From: Clostridia bacterium
GTDB lineage: Bacteria; Bacillota; Clostridia; Oscillospirales; CAG-272
Direction of reading: 5' to 3'
Length of the DNA stretch: 58,729 bases
NCBI GenBank assembly: GCA_017415805.1
Contig: JAFQEC010000002.1
Location: 1-58,729, forward strand
In this document: positions 1 to 8,830 of the stretch, piece by piece
Layout of the letters: every line of letters starts with the position of its first letter
Numbering within the stretch: position 1 is the first letter of the stretch
Made by a program: the position numbers and the translations under genes
The notes under the pieces: model-generated
Told to the model about the DNA's origin: nothing
The model's database searches: none
Seen by the model: only the letters and a program-made list of their open reading frames with translations

Positions 1-108
1 ACCCACGGGACCCATTCATGGGTAGTAAGTAACAGATGCATGGCTGGCAGGCCAACAAAAAGCGCACTCGTGCGCCGCCAGTAGTATTAGGGCTATGCCC
101 GAAAATGA
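1..108. other. Non-coding edge segment with nested palindromes
   Basis: No gene is supported here. The stretch holds several short perfect hairpins: ACCCA-ttca-TGGGT at 10-23, GCGCAC-tc-GTGCGC at 62-75, and GGGC-tat-GCCC at 91-101. CTGGC near 44 could also close against GCCAG near 77. This could be the end of a structured RNA or a REP-like repeat cut by the window edge. I cannot name it. Confidence 0.35.
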
Positions 109-133
109 AATACCCCCCGCTACGCGGGGGGAT
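109..133 (-). terminator. Intrinsic terminator of the 141-896 gene
   Basis: CCCCCCGC, loop TAC, GCGGGGGG form an 8-bp GC stem just beyond the stop codon of the minus-strand gene. On the minus strand a T-rich run (TATTTCATTTTC) follows the stem. Confidence 0.7.
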
Positions 134-140
134 ATTTATT

Positions 141-896
141 TTATTCTTTGCGCTGCTCGCGGTCTGCAAGCCGCATACACAACAGCGCGAGCAGATAGCC
201 GAGTGCCGAGGGGAGCATAATCAGCAGTAGCCAATACACAAGCGTTACGGGAAGGTCTCGAGCAGAAAATCCCGCAAAAATTGCAAAGGCGATTTCCTGC
301 ATAACATAAGCAAGCGAGCGCGCGGCCAGCACCAGCACCATGCCCCAGAAGGCACTGCGCTGCACAGGGTTGGTGCGCGAGAGCCATGTGCGAAAGGGCA
401 CAAACGGCTCGTCGGGGGTGATCTCGGCGCCGAGCGTGCGTGCCGCACGGCACTTTGCGTCGCTTGCATCCTTGCAGTGCGCGGTCAGCCTGTGCGCAAG
501 AAAGACCGCAAAAATACACTCGGTAAGCTCCAGCAGGATCGCTACAAGATAGCTGCTGTAATTATCGGTCAGGTCGATCGAGCCGCCCACGACCCACGTT
601 GCGATGATCGCGGCCGCGTATTTGAACGCAAGCGCGCCGCCAAAGAGCAGATAGTGCGCGCGGCAGGCCTTGATGCCGTAATGCGCCACGCCATAAATGA
701 GAAAGCCGAAAATAGCCGCAATACCGAGGATCTCAACCCATTGAATAAGAAGGTCAATGAGATCATACCAAAGGGTTTTTCTGTATACTGCATCACTTGA
801 AATGACCTTTGACAGCGGCACAAGCAAGCAGGAATAGAGTGCATAGATGCCAAACACAAGGAGTGCGGGCAGGCGCAGGGTACGTGAACGGTTCAT
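141..896 (-). CDS. Multi-pass membrane protein of unknown function
   Basis: A 251-residue protein. Its hydrophobic segments suggest about six membrane spans, near residues 9-32, 45-75, 82-106, 115-140, 180-205 and 215-240, with a basic, Cys-containing loop around 140-178. I recognise no family. The ATG at 896 is chosen because AAAGGAG lies just upstream; an in-frame start 42 bases earlier has no ribosome-binding site. It is transcribed divergently from the M14 peptidase gene and ends at a strong terminator, so it is probably a single-gene unit. Confidence 0.65.
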   Translation of the reverse strand: MNRSRTLRLPALLVFGIYALYSCLLVPLSKVISSDAVYRKTLWYDLIDLLIQWVEILGIAAIFGFLIYGVAHYGIKACRAHYLLFGGALAFKYAAAIIATWVVGGSIDLTDNYSSYLVAILLELTECIFAVFLAHRLTAHCKDASDAKCRAARTLGAEITPDEPFVPFRTWLSRTNPVQRSAFWGMVLVLAARSLAYVMQEIAFAIFAGFSARDLPVTLVYWLLLIMLPSALGYLLALLCMRLADREQRKE

Positions 897-926
897 GAGA
901 GCTCCTTTCAACCGAAAACTACCATC

Positions 927-932
927 AGTATA
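927..932 (-). promoter_or_regulatory. Probable -10 box for the 141-896 gene
   Basis: TATACT on the minus strand, with a poor -35 (TTGCTT) 17 bases upstream. The position in a short AT-rich divergent spacer fits a sigma-A promoter, but the -35 match is weak. Confidence 0.35.
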
Positions 933-1016
933 ACACAAAAGTACAAAAAAAGCAAATCCTTTTGCATAAAGCGCGCGGCGCGGTCATAGGATAAAAGAAA
1001 AAAGCGAGGAGATCCT

Positions 1017-1919
1017 GTGGAAAATACGGTCTTTGACAGCGCCGCGCTGCTGTCTTCGCTTGCGCAGATCACGCAAGATCGCGACTTTATACAATATGAT
1101 GTTCTCACACGCTCGATCCTCGGGCGCGAGATCCCGCTGATCACGCTCGGCAAGGGCAAAAAGACGGTGCTTTACGTGGGTGCGCATCACGGTATGGAGT
1201 GGATCACCGCGGCTGTCCTGGTGGATTTTATTGCAGATTATTGCCGTCAGTATGAGAAAAACGGTGCACCCTGCGGCTATCGAATGTCCTATATGCTGGA
1301 AAAACGGCGGATCCTGATCGTGCCGATGCTCAATCCGGACGGGGTCGAGTACGCCACACACGGCGTGAGCAGTGACAATCCGCTGTATGCCCGCGTGCTG
1401 AGCATGAACGGAAGCGCGGACTTTTCGCGCTGGCAGGCAAACGCACGCGGTGTGGACCTCAATCACAATTATGACGCAGGATTTCTGGAATATAAGACGA
1501 GAGAGCAGGATGCGGGTGTCCTGAACGGCGCACCGACACGCTACAGCGGTGAGTATCCCGAATCCGAGCCCGAAACCGCCGCGCTGTGCCGCCTGTTACG
1601 CTTCTATCATGAGGATCTGCTCGGCGTTCTGACGCTTCACACGCAGGGAGAGGAGATCTTTTGCAGCTGTGGCGACAATCTTTCGGCAAAAACGCTTTCG
1701 GTGGGGCGGATGCTTGCGCGCATGACGGGCTACCGACTGGCACACCCTGCGGGGCTTGCGGCCTTCGGGGGCCTGACCGACTGGTGTATCGCCTCGCTGC
1801 ACCGCCCATCCTATACGCTGGAGTGCGGAAAAGGGGAAAACCCGTTGCCCATAGAGCAGAGGTCGCTAATCTACGAAAAATTGCGCTGCGCGCTGTTCAG
1901 CTTTCCGTTTCTTATATAA
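1017..1919 (+). CDS. M14-family zinc carboxypeptidase, gamma-D-glutamyl-diamino acid type
   Basis: A 300-residue metallopeptidase. Zinc ligands are visible as H58-x-x-E61 (HHGMEW) and H208 (LTLHTQ). The substrate segment RGVDLNHNYD lies at 144-153, and the catalytic Glu is in YTLECGKG near 271. NHN replaces the digestive-carboxypeptidase NRN, and the later RYSGEYPESEPE segment resembles family members that cut gamma-D-Glu-diaminopimelate bonds in muropeptides, so a peptidoglycan recycling or remodelling role is likely. There is no signal peptide or LysM domain, suggesting action in the cytoplasm on imported peptides. It starts with GTG behind AGGAG at 1006. It is monocistronic, ending at a bidirectional terminator. 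Confidence 0.8.
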   Translation: MENTVFDSAALLSSLAQITQDRDFIQYDVLTRSILGREIPLITLGKGKKTVLYVGAHHGMEWITAAVLVDFIADYCRQYEKNGAPCGYRMSYMLEKRRILIVPMLNPDGVEYATHGVSSDNPLYARVLSMNGSADFSRWQANARGVDLNHNYDAGFLEYKTREQDAGVLNGAPTRYSGEYPESEPETAALCRLLRFYHEDLLGVLTLHTQGEEIFCSCGDNLSAKTLSVGRMLARMTGYRLAHPAGLAAFGGLTDWCIASLHRPSYTLECGKGENPLPIEQRSLIYEKLRCALFSFPFLI

Positions 1920-1920
1920 C

Positions 1921-1951
1921 AAAAATGCCGCACAGAGTGCGGCATTTTTTT
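1921..1951. terminator. Bidirectional terminator between the M14 peptidase gene and ruvB
   Basis: TGCCGCAC-aga-GTGCGGCA flanked by A and T runs on both sides. It serves both convergent genes and overlaps the ruvB stop codon by two bases. Confidence 0.9.
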
Positions 1952-3023
1952 ACGCTTGCTCGAAAAAGTTTATTTGCTCGCCGTTTCGCGTTTGATTGTG
2001 AAAGGGAAGCCCCAGATGCTCGTAGGCCAGACGCGTGACGCAACGCCCACGCGGCGTGCGAGCAAGGAAGCCGATCTGCATCAGATACGGCTCATACACG
2101 TCCTCTAATGTCACACTTTCCTCGCCAATGGTGGCGGCAAGGGTATCCAGACCCACGGGGCCGCCGTCGTAAAACTTGATGATCGAGGAGAGCATGCGGC
2201 GGTCGATGTTGTCAAGCCCCAGTGCGTCGATCTCCAGCTTCTCCAGTGCGTAATTGGCAATATCCGAGGTGATCGAGCCGTCGCCCTTGACCTGTGCAAA
2301 ATCGCGTACGCGCTTGAGCAGACGGTTGGCGATACGCGGCGTTCCGCGTGAGCGCGAGGCGATCTCGATCGCGCCGTCCTCGGAGATCGAAAGCCCCAGA
2401 ATATCGGCACTGCGCCTTACGATCTGCGCCAGCTCCTCGGGGGTGTAGAGCTCGAGCTTGAGCATCACGCCAAAGCGGTCGCGCAAGGGCGTGGAGAGCT
2501 GACCCGCGCGCGTGGTAGCACCGATGAGGGTAAAGCGCGGCAGATCAATGCGGATGCTGCGCGCCGATGGCCCTTTGCCGATGATGATGTCCAGCGCATA
2601 GTCCTCCATCGCGGGGTAGAGGATTTCCTCGACCGCACGCGAGAGGCGGTGGATCTCGTCGATAAAGAGAATGTCACCCTCGGAAAGATTGGTGAGCAGT
2701 GCCGCAAGGTCGCCCTGCTTTTCGATCGCGGGCCCCGAGGTCACACGGATGTTCACGCCCATTTCGTTGGCAATGATGCCCGAGAGCGTGGTCTTGCCAA
2801 GGCCCGGAGGGCCGTAGAGCAGCACGTGATCAAGCGAATCGCCGCGCTTTTTGGCGGCCTCCATGTAGACCTTCAGATTTTCCTTTGCCTTCTCCTGGCC
2901 GACGTAATCACCGATGGATTGCGGACGGAGCGTGACATCGGGCTCGGCATCGTGCGGCGTCTGCTCGGCCGAGAGGATGCGATTTTCAAAATCAAATTCG
3001 TTTTCGTCGTGGATAAAGTTCAT
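1950..3023 (-). CDS. ruvB: Holliday junction branch-migration helicase RuvB
   Basis: A 357-residue AAA+ motor that forms hexamers and drives branch migration of Holliday junctions with RuvA. The Walker A motif GPPGLGKTT is near residue 70, Walker [10 protein letters not shown] near 118, sensor/arginine-finger residues sit in the middle, and the C-terminal winged helix contains the [12 protein letters not shown] segment. The length is slightly above the usual 330-350. The ATG at 3023 follows TAAGGAG. It lies nine bases downstream of ruvA in the operon DUF951-ruvA-ruvB. It is not SOS-marked by any LexA-like box that I could see. Confidence 0.97.
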   Translation of the reverse strand: MNFIHDENEFDFENRILSAEQTPHDAEPDVTLRPQSIGDYVGQEKAKENLKVYMEAAKKRGDSLDHVLLYGPPGLGKTTLSGIIANEMGVNIRVTSGPAIEKQGDLAALLTNLSEGDILFIDEIHRLSRAVEEILYPAMEDYALDIIIGKGPSARSIRIDLPRFTLIGATTRAGQLSTPLRDRFGVMLKLELYTPEELAQIVRRSADILGLSISEDGAIEIASRSRGTPRIANRLLKRVRDFAQVKGDGSITSDIANYALEKLEIDALGLDNIDRRMLSSIIKFYDGGPVGLDTLAATIGEESVTLEDVYEPYLMQIGFLARTPRGRCVTRLAYEHLGLPFHNQTRNGEQINFFEQA

Positions 3024-3032
3024 AGTCTCTCC

Positions 3033-3653
3033 TTATCGCATGAGCTTTTTGAGTGCGGTGCGGATGATGTCCTCTACCTCCATGGCGGCGGTGTCGATGG
3101 TGTGCAGGACGTTCAGCACCTCGCTGCGGCTGTAGCCGAGCACCTGCAATGCCTCCTGCGCCTCGCCCAGCTTGCCGCCGCGTGCGGCGGGGGCCGAGGG
3201 GGATGCGGACGCCGCGCTGTCGAGCGTGGGGAAGTCGTCGGTTGCCATCATCTTGTCGCGCAGCTCTAAAATGATGCGTGCCGCAAGCTTGGGGCCGACG
3301 CCGTTTGCGCGGGCGATGGCCTTGCGGTCGTCGGTGCAGACGGCCAGCGCGAATTTTTCGGGTGTGAAGGAGGAGAGTATGGCAATGGCGACCTTTGGGC
3401 CGACACCCGAGACCGTGACGAGCAGCTCGTACATGTCAAGCTCGGCCTTGGTGGCAAAGCCGAACAGCTCCATCGCGTCCTCGCGCACGGCAAGATAGGT
3501 AAAGAGCTTGACGGTCTCACATTTGGCCGCGGCAGGGGAAATGGCATCGTGTGTGTTGGCACTGACGGTCAGATGAAAGCCGACGCCGCCTGCCTCAACG
3601 ACCGCGAAGCTTGGACCGAGCAGAGTAAGCGGCCCTTTGATGTAATGGAACAT
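3033..3653 (-). CDS. ruvA: Holliday junction DNA-binding protein RuvA
   Basis: A 206-residue tetrameric protein that holds the four-way junction for RuvB. The N-terminal OB fold begins MFHYIKGPL. Two helix-hairpin-helix motifs follow: VSGVGPKVAIAIL near 80 and ANGVGPKLAARIILELRD near 115. An Ala/Pro/Gly-rich linker leads to the C-terminal RuvB-contact domain (about 150-206). A good site (GGAGG) precedes the ATG. It lies between the DUF951 gene and ruvB, all on the minus strand. Confidence 0.96.
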   Translation of the reverse strand: MFHYIKGPLTLLGPSFAVVEAGGVGFHLTVSANTHDAISPAAAKCETVKLFTYLAVREDAMELFGFATKAELDMYELLVTVSGVGPKVAIAILSSFTPEKFALAVCTDDRKAIARANGVGPKLAARIILELRDKMMATDDFPTLDSAASASPSAPAARGGKLGEAQEALQVLGYSRSEVLNVLHTIDTAAMEVEDIIRTALKKLMR

Positions 3654-3743
3654 AAAATCCTCCGATTAAGGGTTGAAATATCGAAAATAGTTAAAAAATG
3701 GTGTTCTATGAGATAAAACAAGTCTTTCGAGAAATTGTTGCGT

Positions 3744-3938
3744 TCAGGGCTCCTCGGGCAGGATCCGCTTGATCGCGCGCTCCAGCTTGACACGGTCAAG
3801 ATCCATGTCGCGACCGCAGCCGATGCAAACGGTACGGCAAACGCTGCCCACGCGCAGAATACGGAAATTGCGGTTGCCGCAGGGGTGGGGCTTTTTGAGC
3901 TCCACGGTCATATCGGGGGCGAGCTTGAGGATCTCCAC
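3744..3938 (-). CDS. DUF951 family protein
   Basis: A 64-residue protein of the DUF951 family (the COG4481 type), short cytoplasmic proteins often found in Firmicutes. The core VELKKPHPCGNRNF and a CxxC pair (CIGCGRD) give a putative zinc ribbon with the first Cys of HPCG. Its role is unknown. The start is taken as GTG at 3938 because AAAGGAG lies just upstream; extending further upstream would read through the promoter. It is the first gene of the ruvAB operon. Confidence 0.8.
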   Translation of the reverse strand: MEILKLAPDMTVELKKPHPCGNRNFRILRVGSVCRTVCIGCGRDMDLDRVKLERAIKRILPEEP

Positions 3939-3972
3939 AGCTGTTCTCCTTTGCTTCAAGTCATACATGTTC

Positions 3973-4001
3973 AGTATAACATAAATTTGCGGGAAAGTAA
4001 A
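3973..4001 (-). promoter_or_regulatory. Sigma-A promoter of DUF951-ruvA-ruvB
   Basis: On the minus strand TTTACT (4001-3996), a 17-base spacer, and TATACT (3978-3973). It faces away from the ruvC promoter 37 bases further on. Confidence 0.75.
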
Positions 4002-4037
4002 TGATATTTCGCATTTTTTTGAAACAAAAGAAAATGT

Positions 4038-4066
4038 TTGACACGCGCAAATTTTTATAGTATAAT
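4038..4066 (+). promoter_or_regulatory. Consensus sigma-A promoter of ruvC
   Basis: TTGACA at 4038-4043, a 17-base spacer, and TATAAT at 4061-4066: perfect in both hexamers. It drives ruvC, whose ATG is at 4114. Confidence 0.9.
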
Positions 4067-4113
4067 AAACTGAATATGTATTTTTTGCGCGTTGCGCGCG
4101 GAAGGGAGATGCG

Positions 4114-4611
4114 ATGATCATTCTGGGAATTGACCCCGGGCTCGCCATCGTTGGCTGGGGTGTGGTCGAATGCAGCCGTGGACGCTTCCGCACGCTTGGG
4201 TACGGCGCGATCCGCACTCCTGCGGGTACGCGCACTGAGGAGCGCCTTTTACTCATATACAAGGAGCTCTCGGCGATCATCGCGCATTTTCACCCCGATG
4301 AAATGGCGGTGGAGGAGCTGTTCTTCACCAACAACATCACAACGGGCATCCGCGTGGCCGAGGCGCGCGGCATCGTGCTTCTGTGCGGTGAGCAGAACAA
4401 GCTCCCCATCGCGGAATACACGCCGCCGCAGGTCAAGCAGGCGGTGGTGGGCTACGGAAAGGCCGAGAAAAAGCAGGTCATCACCATGGTGACCTCGATC
4501 CTGCGCCTCGCCGAGCCCCCGAAGCCCGACGACACGGCCGACGCGCTCGCGATCGCGATCTGCCACGGACACTGCGGGGGCTCGCGCCTCGCACCCTATT
4601 TCAACAAGTAA
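4114..4611 (+). CDS. ruvC: Crossover junction endodeoxyribonuclease RuvC
   Basis: A 165-residue Holliday junction resolvase with an RNase H fold. Catalytic acidic residues are D7 (ILGIDPGLA), E in AVEELFF near 68, and the C-terminal D pair in PDDTADALAIA near 140. In many Firmicutes ruvC lies just before ruvAB. Here it is divergent from them, with separate consensus promoters. The methyltransferase gene follows nine bases after the stop and is probably cotranscribed. Confidence 0.96.
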   Translation: MIILGIDPGLAIVGWGVVECSRGRFRTLGYGAIRTPAGTRTEERLLLIYKELSAIIAHFHPDEMAVEELFFTNNITTGIRVAEARGIVLLCGEQNKLPIAEYTPPQVKQAVVGYGKAEKKQVITMVTSILRLAEPPKPDDTADALAIAICHGHCGGSRLAPYFNK

Positions 4612-4620
4612 GAGGTTTTT

Positions 4621-5484
4621 ATGTGGTATTCGGAAAGCTGGAAGGATTATGAGCTGCTCGACACCTCGGACGGTGAGCGTCTGGAGCGTTGGGGAAAATA
4701 TATTTTGGTGCGGCCCGACCCGCAGGTCATCTGGCACGGCGCGGCCAAGCATCCGCTGTGGAAAAGAGCAGATGCCATCTACCGTCGCTCCTCGGCAGGG
4801 GGCGGCGCGTGGAAGCAGAACCGCCTGCCCGAGCAATGGACGATCGGCTACCGCGATCTGAAGTTTCTGATCCGCCCGATGGGCTTTAAGCACACGGGCC
4901 TTTTCCCCGAGCAAGCCGCAAACTGGGACTGGTTCTCGGAGAAGATCCGCCGCGCGGGGCGTCCTGTGCGCGTGCTCAATCTGTTCGCCTACACGGGCGG
5001 TGCTACGGTTGCCGCAGCGGCCGCAGGCGCATCGGTGGTGCACGTGGATGCCGCAAAGGGCATGGTGGCACAGGCCAAGGAGAACGCACGCCTCTCGGGC
5101 CTTGGCGATGCACCGATCCGCTATATTGTGGACGACTGCAAGAAGTTTGTGGAGCGTGAGATCAAGCGCGGCAATTTCTATGACGGTATCATCATGGATC
5201 CGCCCTCGTACGGTCGCGGCCCCTCGGGCGAGGTCTGGAAGATCGAGGATTCGGTGGACGAGCTTGTGGACTTGGCCGCCAAGCTGCTCTCCAAGGAGCC
5301 CCTTTTCTTCCTGATCAACTCCTACACCACGGGGCTCTCGCCCCTTGCCATGAGCTATTTGCTCGATCTCAAGGTGCGCGCCCGCTTCGGCGGTGTCACG
5401 CGCGCCGAGGAGCTGGGCCTGCGTGTCTCGCAAACGGGCTCGTATCTCCCGTGCGGCGCATCCGCGCGCTGGGAGCTGGAATAA
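4621..5484 (+). CDS. Class I SAM-dependent methyltransferase, RlmI/rRNA-type
   Basis: A 287-residue methyltransferase. SAM motif I is LNLFAYTGGATVAAAAAGA (near 120-140), followed by the acidic VHVDAAKGM strand. The catalytic-region motif is MDPPSYGRGPSGEVWK near 197. This matches the COG1092-like family containing 23S rRNA cytosine methyltransferase RlmI, but the PUA domain usual in RlmI is not obvious, so the exact base is uncertain. It follows ruvC closely and precedes ecfA1 by 18 bases. Confidence 0.8.
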   Translation: MWYSESWKDYELLDTSDGERLERWGKYILVRPDPQVIWHGAAKHPLWKRADAIYRRSSAGGGAWKQNRLPEQWTIGYRDLKFLIRPMGFKHTGLFPEQAANWDWFSEKIRRAGRPVRVLNLFAYTGGATVAAAAAGASVVHVDAAKGMVAQAKENARLSGLGDAPIRYIVDDCKKFVEREIKRGNFYDGIIMDPPSYGRGPSGEVWKIEDSVDELVDLAAKLLSKEPLFFLINSYTTGLSPLAMSYLLDLKVRARFGGVTRAEELGLRVSQTGSYLPCGASARWELE

Positions 5485-5502
5485 CAAGCATGAGGTAAAA
5501 CA

Positions 5503-6366
5503 ATGGCACAACCCTTTATTCACACCAAGGATCTGTGGTATTCCTACCGCGAGGATGACGCGCACAGCACGCCTGTTCTGCGTGGAATATCGCTGGATAT
5601 TGCGCGCGGCGAATACGTGGCGATCCTCGGGCACAACGGCTCGGGCAAATCCACGCTCGCCAAGCTTTTCAACGCCATCTTGGAGCCCGATTCGGGCGAG
5701 CTCACGGTCGCGGGCACCGATCTTGCATCCCCCGAGCTTACCGAGGACGAGATCTTCGCGTTGCGCCGCGAGGTGGGCATGGTGTTTCAGAACCCCGATA
5801 ATCAGCTGGTCGCCACCATCGTTGAGGAGGACGTGGCCTTTGGGCCTGAAAATCTGGGTGTACCCAGTGCACAAATCCGTGCGCGCGTGGATGCGGCACT
5901 GGCGGCCGTTGGCATGAGCGAGTATGCAGGAAGTGAGCCGCATCGCCTCTCGGGCGGTCAGAAGCAGCGCGTCGCCATCGCAGGGATCCTGGCGATGCAG
6001 CCCTCCTGCATGATCTTTGACGAATCGACCGCGATGCTCGATCCCAAGGGACGGCGCGAGGTGATCGAGACCTTTGAGCGTCTGAACCGCGAGCAGGGCA
6101 TTACGGTGCTCACGATCACGCACTATATGAACGAGGCGGCGCGCGCCGACCGCGTGATCGTGATCGACGACGGCCGCGTGCTGATGGACGGCACGCCGCG
6201 CGAGGTCTTTGCCAATACCGAGGCATTGCTCGCGGCAGGCCTTGACGTGCCGCAATGCACGGCACTCGTGCACGCCCTGCGCCGTGAGGGTGTAGCGCTC
6301 ACGGGCGAGCCGATCACCACCGAGGAATGCGCGGAGCTGATCTGTCGCGCGCTGGAGGTGCAATAA
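5503..6366 (+). CDS. ecfA1: Energy-coupling factor transporter ATPase EcfA1
   Basis: A 287-residue ABC ATPase that powers uptake of vitamins by shared S-components. Walker A is GHNGSGKST near 46, the Q-loop FQNPDNQ near 95 is typical of ECF and cobalt-type ATPases, the signature is LSGGQKQR near 148, and Walker B is SCMIFDES near 167. It heads the set ecfA1-ecfA2-ecfT-truA, the usual Firmicutes arrangement for the group-II ECF module. No S-component is present here, so substrates are specified elsewhere. The stop and the next start overlap as TAATG. Confidence 0.95.
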   Translation: MAQPFIHTKDLWYSYREDDAHSTPVLRGISLDIARGEYVAILGHNGSGKSTLAKLFNAILEPDSGELTVAGTDLASPELTEDEIFALRREVGMVFQNPDNQLVATIVEEDVAFGPENLGVPSAQIRARVDAALAAVGMSEYAGSEPHRLSGGQKQRVAIAGILAMQPSCMIFDESTAMLDPKGRREVIETFERLNREQGITVLTITHYMNEAARADRVIVIDDGRVLMDGTPREVFANTEALLAAGLDVPQCTALVHALRREGVALTGEPITTEECAELICRALEVQ

Positions 6367-7214
6367 TGGCAACGCTTACACTCGAACAGGTTTCGTACGT
6401 TTACAATCCGCGCACGCCCTTCGCCGTCGAGGCGCTGGACGACGTTTCGCTGACCGTCCGCGACGGGCGCGTCACGGGCATCATCGGTCACACGGGCTCG
6501 GGCAAATCCACGCTGGTGCAGCTGCTCAACGGGCTGGAGAAGCCCTCGTCGGGGCGTATTTTGCTGGACGGCGAGGATATTTGGGCAAGGCCGAAGGAAA
6601 TGAAGAAGATCCGCCATCGCGTGGGGCTGGTGATGCAGTATCCCGAATACCAGCTCTTCGAGGAAACGGTGCGCGCCGACATCGCGTTCGGGCCGCGCAA
6701 TATGGGACTCTCGGAGGAGGAGATTGCCGTGCGTATTGACGAGGCGGCGGCCTTCGTTGGGCTGGAGCTTTCGCTTTTGGATAAGTCCCCCTTTGATCTC
6801 TCGGGCGGTGAGAAGCGCCGCGCCGCCGTGGCGGGCGTGATGGCCATGCGCCCCGAGGTGCTGGTGCTGGACGAGCCTGCGGCGGGCCTGGATCCGCGCG
6901 GCAGAGACACCATTTTGCAGGGAATTCGCCGCTATGCGGATGCCACGGGCTCGACGGTCGTGATCGTCAGCCACAGCATGGAGGATATGGCCGCCTATTG
7001 CGACGATATCATCGTGATGGCGCACGCCAAGGTCTATCTCTCGGGCACGCGCGACGAGGTTTTCGCGCATGCCGATGCACTGGCCTCGGTCGGGCTGGAT
7101 GTGCCGCAGATCACCAAGCTCGCGCAGCTCCTGCGCGCGCGCGGCGTGGAGCTGCCGCAGGGTATCTACACGGTCCAGGCGGCACTTGAGGCACTGCGTC
7201 CGCTATTTCAATAA
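6366..7214 (+). CDS. ecfA2: Energy-coupling factor transporter ATPase EcfA2
   Basis: A 282-residue partner of EcfA1. Walker A is GHTGSGKST near 42, the Q-loop is MQYPEYQLFEE near 89, the signature is LSGGEKRR near 144, and Walker B is VLVLDEP. The ATG at 6366 overlaps the ecfA1 stop by one base, implying translational coupling; an upstream in-frame start would overlap ecfA1 by 40 bases and lacks support. Confidence 0.95.
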   Translation: MATLTLEQVSYVYNPRTPFAVEALDDVSLTVRDGRVTGIIGHTGSGKSTLVQLLNGLEKPSSGRILLDGEDIWARPKEMKKIRHRVGLVMQYPEYQLFEETVRADIAFGPRNMGLSEEEIAVRIDEAAAFVGLELSLLDKSPFDLSGGEKRRAAVAGVMAMRPEVLVLDEPAAGLDPRGRDTILQGIRRYADATGSTVVIVSHSMEDMAAYCDDIIVMAHAKVYLSGTRDEVFAHADALASVGLDVPQITKLAQLLRARGVELPQGIYTVQAALEALRPLFQ

Positions 7215-7226
7215 AGGATTTTTCGC

Positions 7227-8048
7227 ATGAAAACTATTGCTTTCGGGCAGTATTATCCCGTGCAATCGCCGATTCATCGGCTGGATGCGCGCATCAAGAT
7301 CATACTTGCCATCCTGTTTATTGTCTGCACCTTCCTGTGCAAGAATATCCTGTGCTTTGCGGCACTGATCGTGGCGGCTTTGTTCCTCATTTTCATGAGC
7401 CGTCTGCCGCTTGGCACGGTCCTGCGCTCGATCCGCCCGCTGATCTTCATCATGATCTTTACCGCCGTTCTGAACCTGTTCTGGACGACGGGGGAGACGC
7501 CGCTTTTTGAGTGGTGGCGCATCCGCATTTATGAGGAGGGCATTTACAGCGCGGTCTTTATGGTGGTGCGCATCATCGTGCTGGTGCTGGGCACGGGTCT
7601 GTTCCTCACCTATACCACCACGCCCATTGCCCTGACCGACGGCATCGAGAGCCTGCTCTCGCCCCTGCGTGTCATCCGTGTGCCCGTGCACGAGTTCGCC
7701 ATGATGATGACCATTGCGCTGCGCTTCATTCCCACCCTCTCGGAGGAGACGGGGAAGATCATGAATGCGCAAAAGGCGCGTGGCGTGGATTTCTCCGAGG
7801 GAGGGCTCATCCGCCGCGCCAAGGCGCTTGTTCCCATTCTCATTCCGCTTTTTGTTTCGTCCTTCCGCCGTGCCGACGAGCTGGCCATGGCTATGGAGTG
7901 CCGCTGCTACCGCGGCGGTAAGGGACGCACGCGCATGACCGTGCCCCACCTGCACGCGCGCGATTTCGTCGCCCTTGTCGTGATGGTTGCCTTTGGCGCA
8001 GGGATCCTGTATCTCAATCGCCTTGGCATCGGGTACAGCGTGCCATGA
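7227..8048 (+). CDS. ecfT: Energy-coupling factor transporter transmembrane protein EcfT
   Basis: A 273-residue integral membrane scaffold that links the ATPase pair to exchangeable S-components. Several hydrophobic spans lie between residues 24-140, and another ends the protein (FVALVVMVAFGAGILYL). Two Ala-Arg-Gly type coupling signatures are visible: KARGVD near 183 and a related ECRCYRGG near 228. AAGGA precedes the ATG. The stop overlaps the truA start (ATGA). Confidence 0.93.
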   Translation: MKTIAFGQYYPVQSPIHRLDARIKIILAILFIVCTFLCKNILCFAALIVAALFLIFMSRLPLGTVLRSIRPLIFIMIFTAVLNLFWTTGETPLFEWWRIRIYEEGIYSAVFMVVRIIVLVLGTGLFLTYTTTPIALTDGIESLLSPLRVIRVPVHEFAMMMTIALRFIPTLSEETGKIMNAQKARGVDFSEGGLIRRAKALVPILIPLFVSSFRRADELAMAMECRCYRGGKGRTRMTVPHLHARDFVALVVMVAFGAGILYLNRLGIGYSVP

Positions 8049-8809
8049 AGATCCTGTTGAAGATCGCCTATCTGGGCACGAATTATTGCGGCTATCAGGT
8101 GCAGAGCAACGGCGTGACCGTGCAGGAAATGCTCAACCGCGCCACGCGCGAGGTCTTTGGCTTTGACTGTGACATTGTCGGGTGCAGCCGCACCGACAGC
8201 GGCGTGCACGCGCGCGGCTTTTGCGCCACAGTGAGCAAAAAGGGAACGCAGACATTGGAGACCACGGTCCCCGTCGCGCGTATTCCGCGCGCGCTCAACG
8301 TGCACCTTCCCGCGGATATCGCGGTGCTGGAGGCACGCGCGGTAGAGGATCAATTCCACGCGCGGTACAGCGTGGTATCCAAGGAATACGAATATCTGAT
8401 CTACAACGGTGCCGAGCGCGATCCCTTTCTCGCGGAGCGCGCCTGGCACGTGCCGCAGCCCATTGACGAGCGCGCGCTTGACGCGATGCAGCGCGCCGCC
8501 GCGGCCTTTGTGGGAACGCACGATTTTGCGGCCTGCCGCGCCACGGGCAGCACGGAGCTCACCGATACCGTGCGCACCGTGTTCTCGGCAAGCGTCACGC
8601 GCAAGGGGGATCTCATTTCCTTTTGTGTGCGTGCCGACGGATTTCTTTATAATATGGTGCGGATCATGGCGGGCACGCTGATCGCGGTGGCGCGCGGCAA
8701 GATCCCTGCCGAGGAGATCCCCGCACGCTTGCAGGCAGGCAAGCGGCAGGGGATGGGAACCACCGCGCCCCCCGAGGGGCTGTATCTCGACCGCGTGTTT
8801 TATGAATAA
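8045..8809 (+). CDS. truA: tRNA pseudouridine(38-40) synthase TruA
   Basis: A 254-residue enzyme that isomerises uridines 38-40 in the tRNA anticodon arm. The catalytic aspartate is D51 in GCSRTDSGVHARG. The conserved FHARYSVVSKEYEY segment is near 100, and the C-terminal FLYNMVRIMAGTL is also typical. It overlaps ecfT by four bases, and the ecf-truA linkage is widespread in Firmicutes. Confidence 0.96.
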   Translation: MKILLKIAYLGTNYCGYQVQSNGVTVQEMLNRATREVFGFDCDIVGCSRTDSGVHARGFCATVSKKGTQTLETTVPVARIPRALNVHLPADIAVLEARAVEDQFHARYSVVSKEYEYLIYNGAERDPFLAERAWHVPQPIDERALDAMQRAAAAFVGTHDFAACRATGSTELTDTVRTVFSASVTRKGDLISFCVRADGFLYNMVRIMAGTLIAVARGKIPAEEIPARLQAGKRQGMGTTAPPEGLYLDRVFYE

Positions 8810-8830
8810 GGACGTGAAAGGAGGAAGCGT

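Noticed and set aside
4249..6372. Very long antisense open frames, for example opposite ruvC and ecfA1
   Set aside because: They run opposite well-recognised genes, have no family signals, and are explained by high-GC codon bias.
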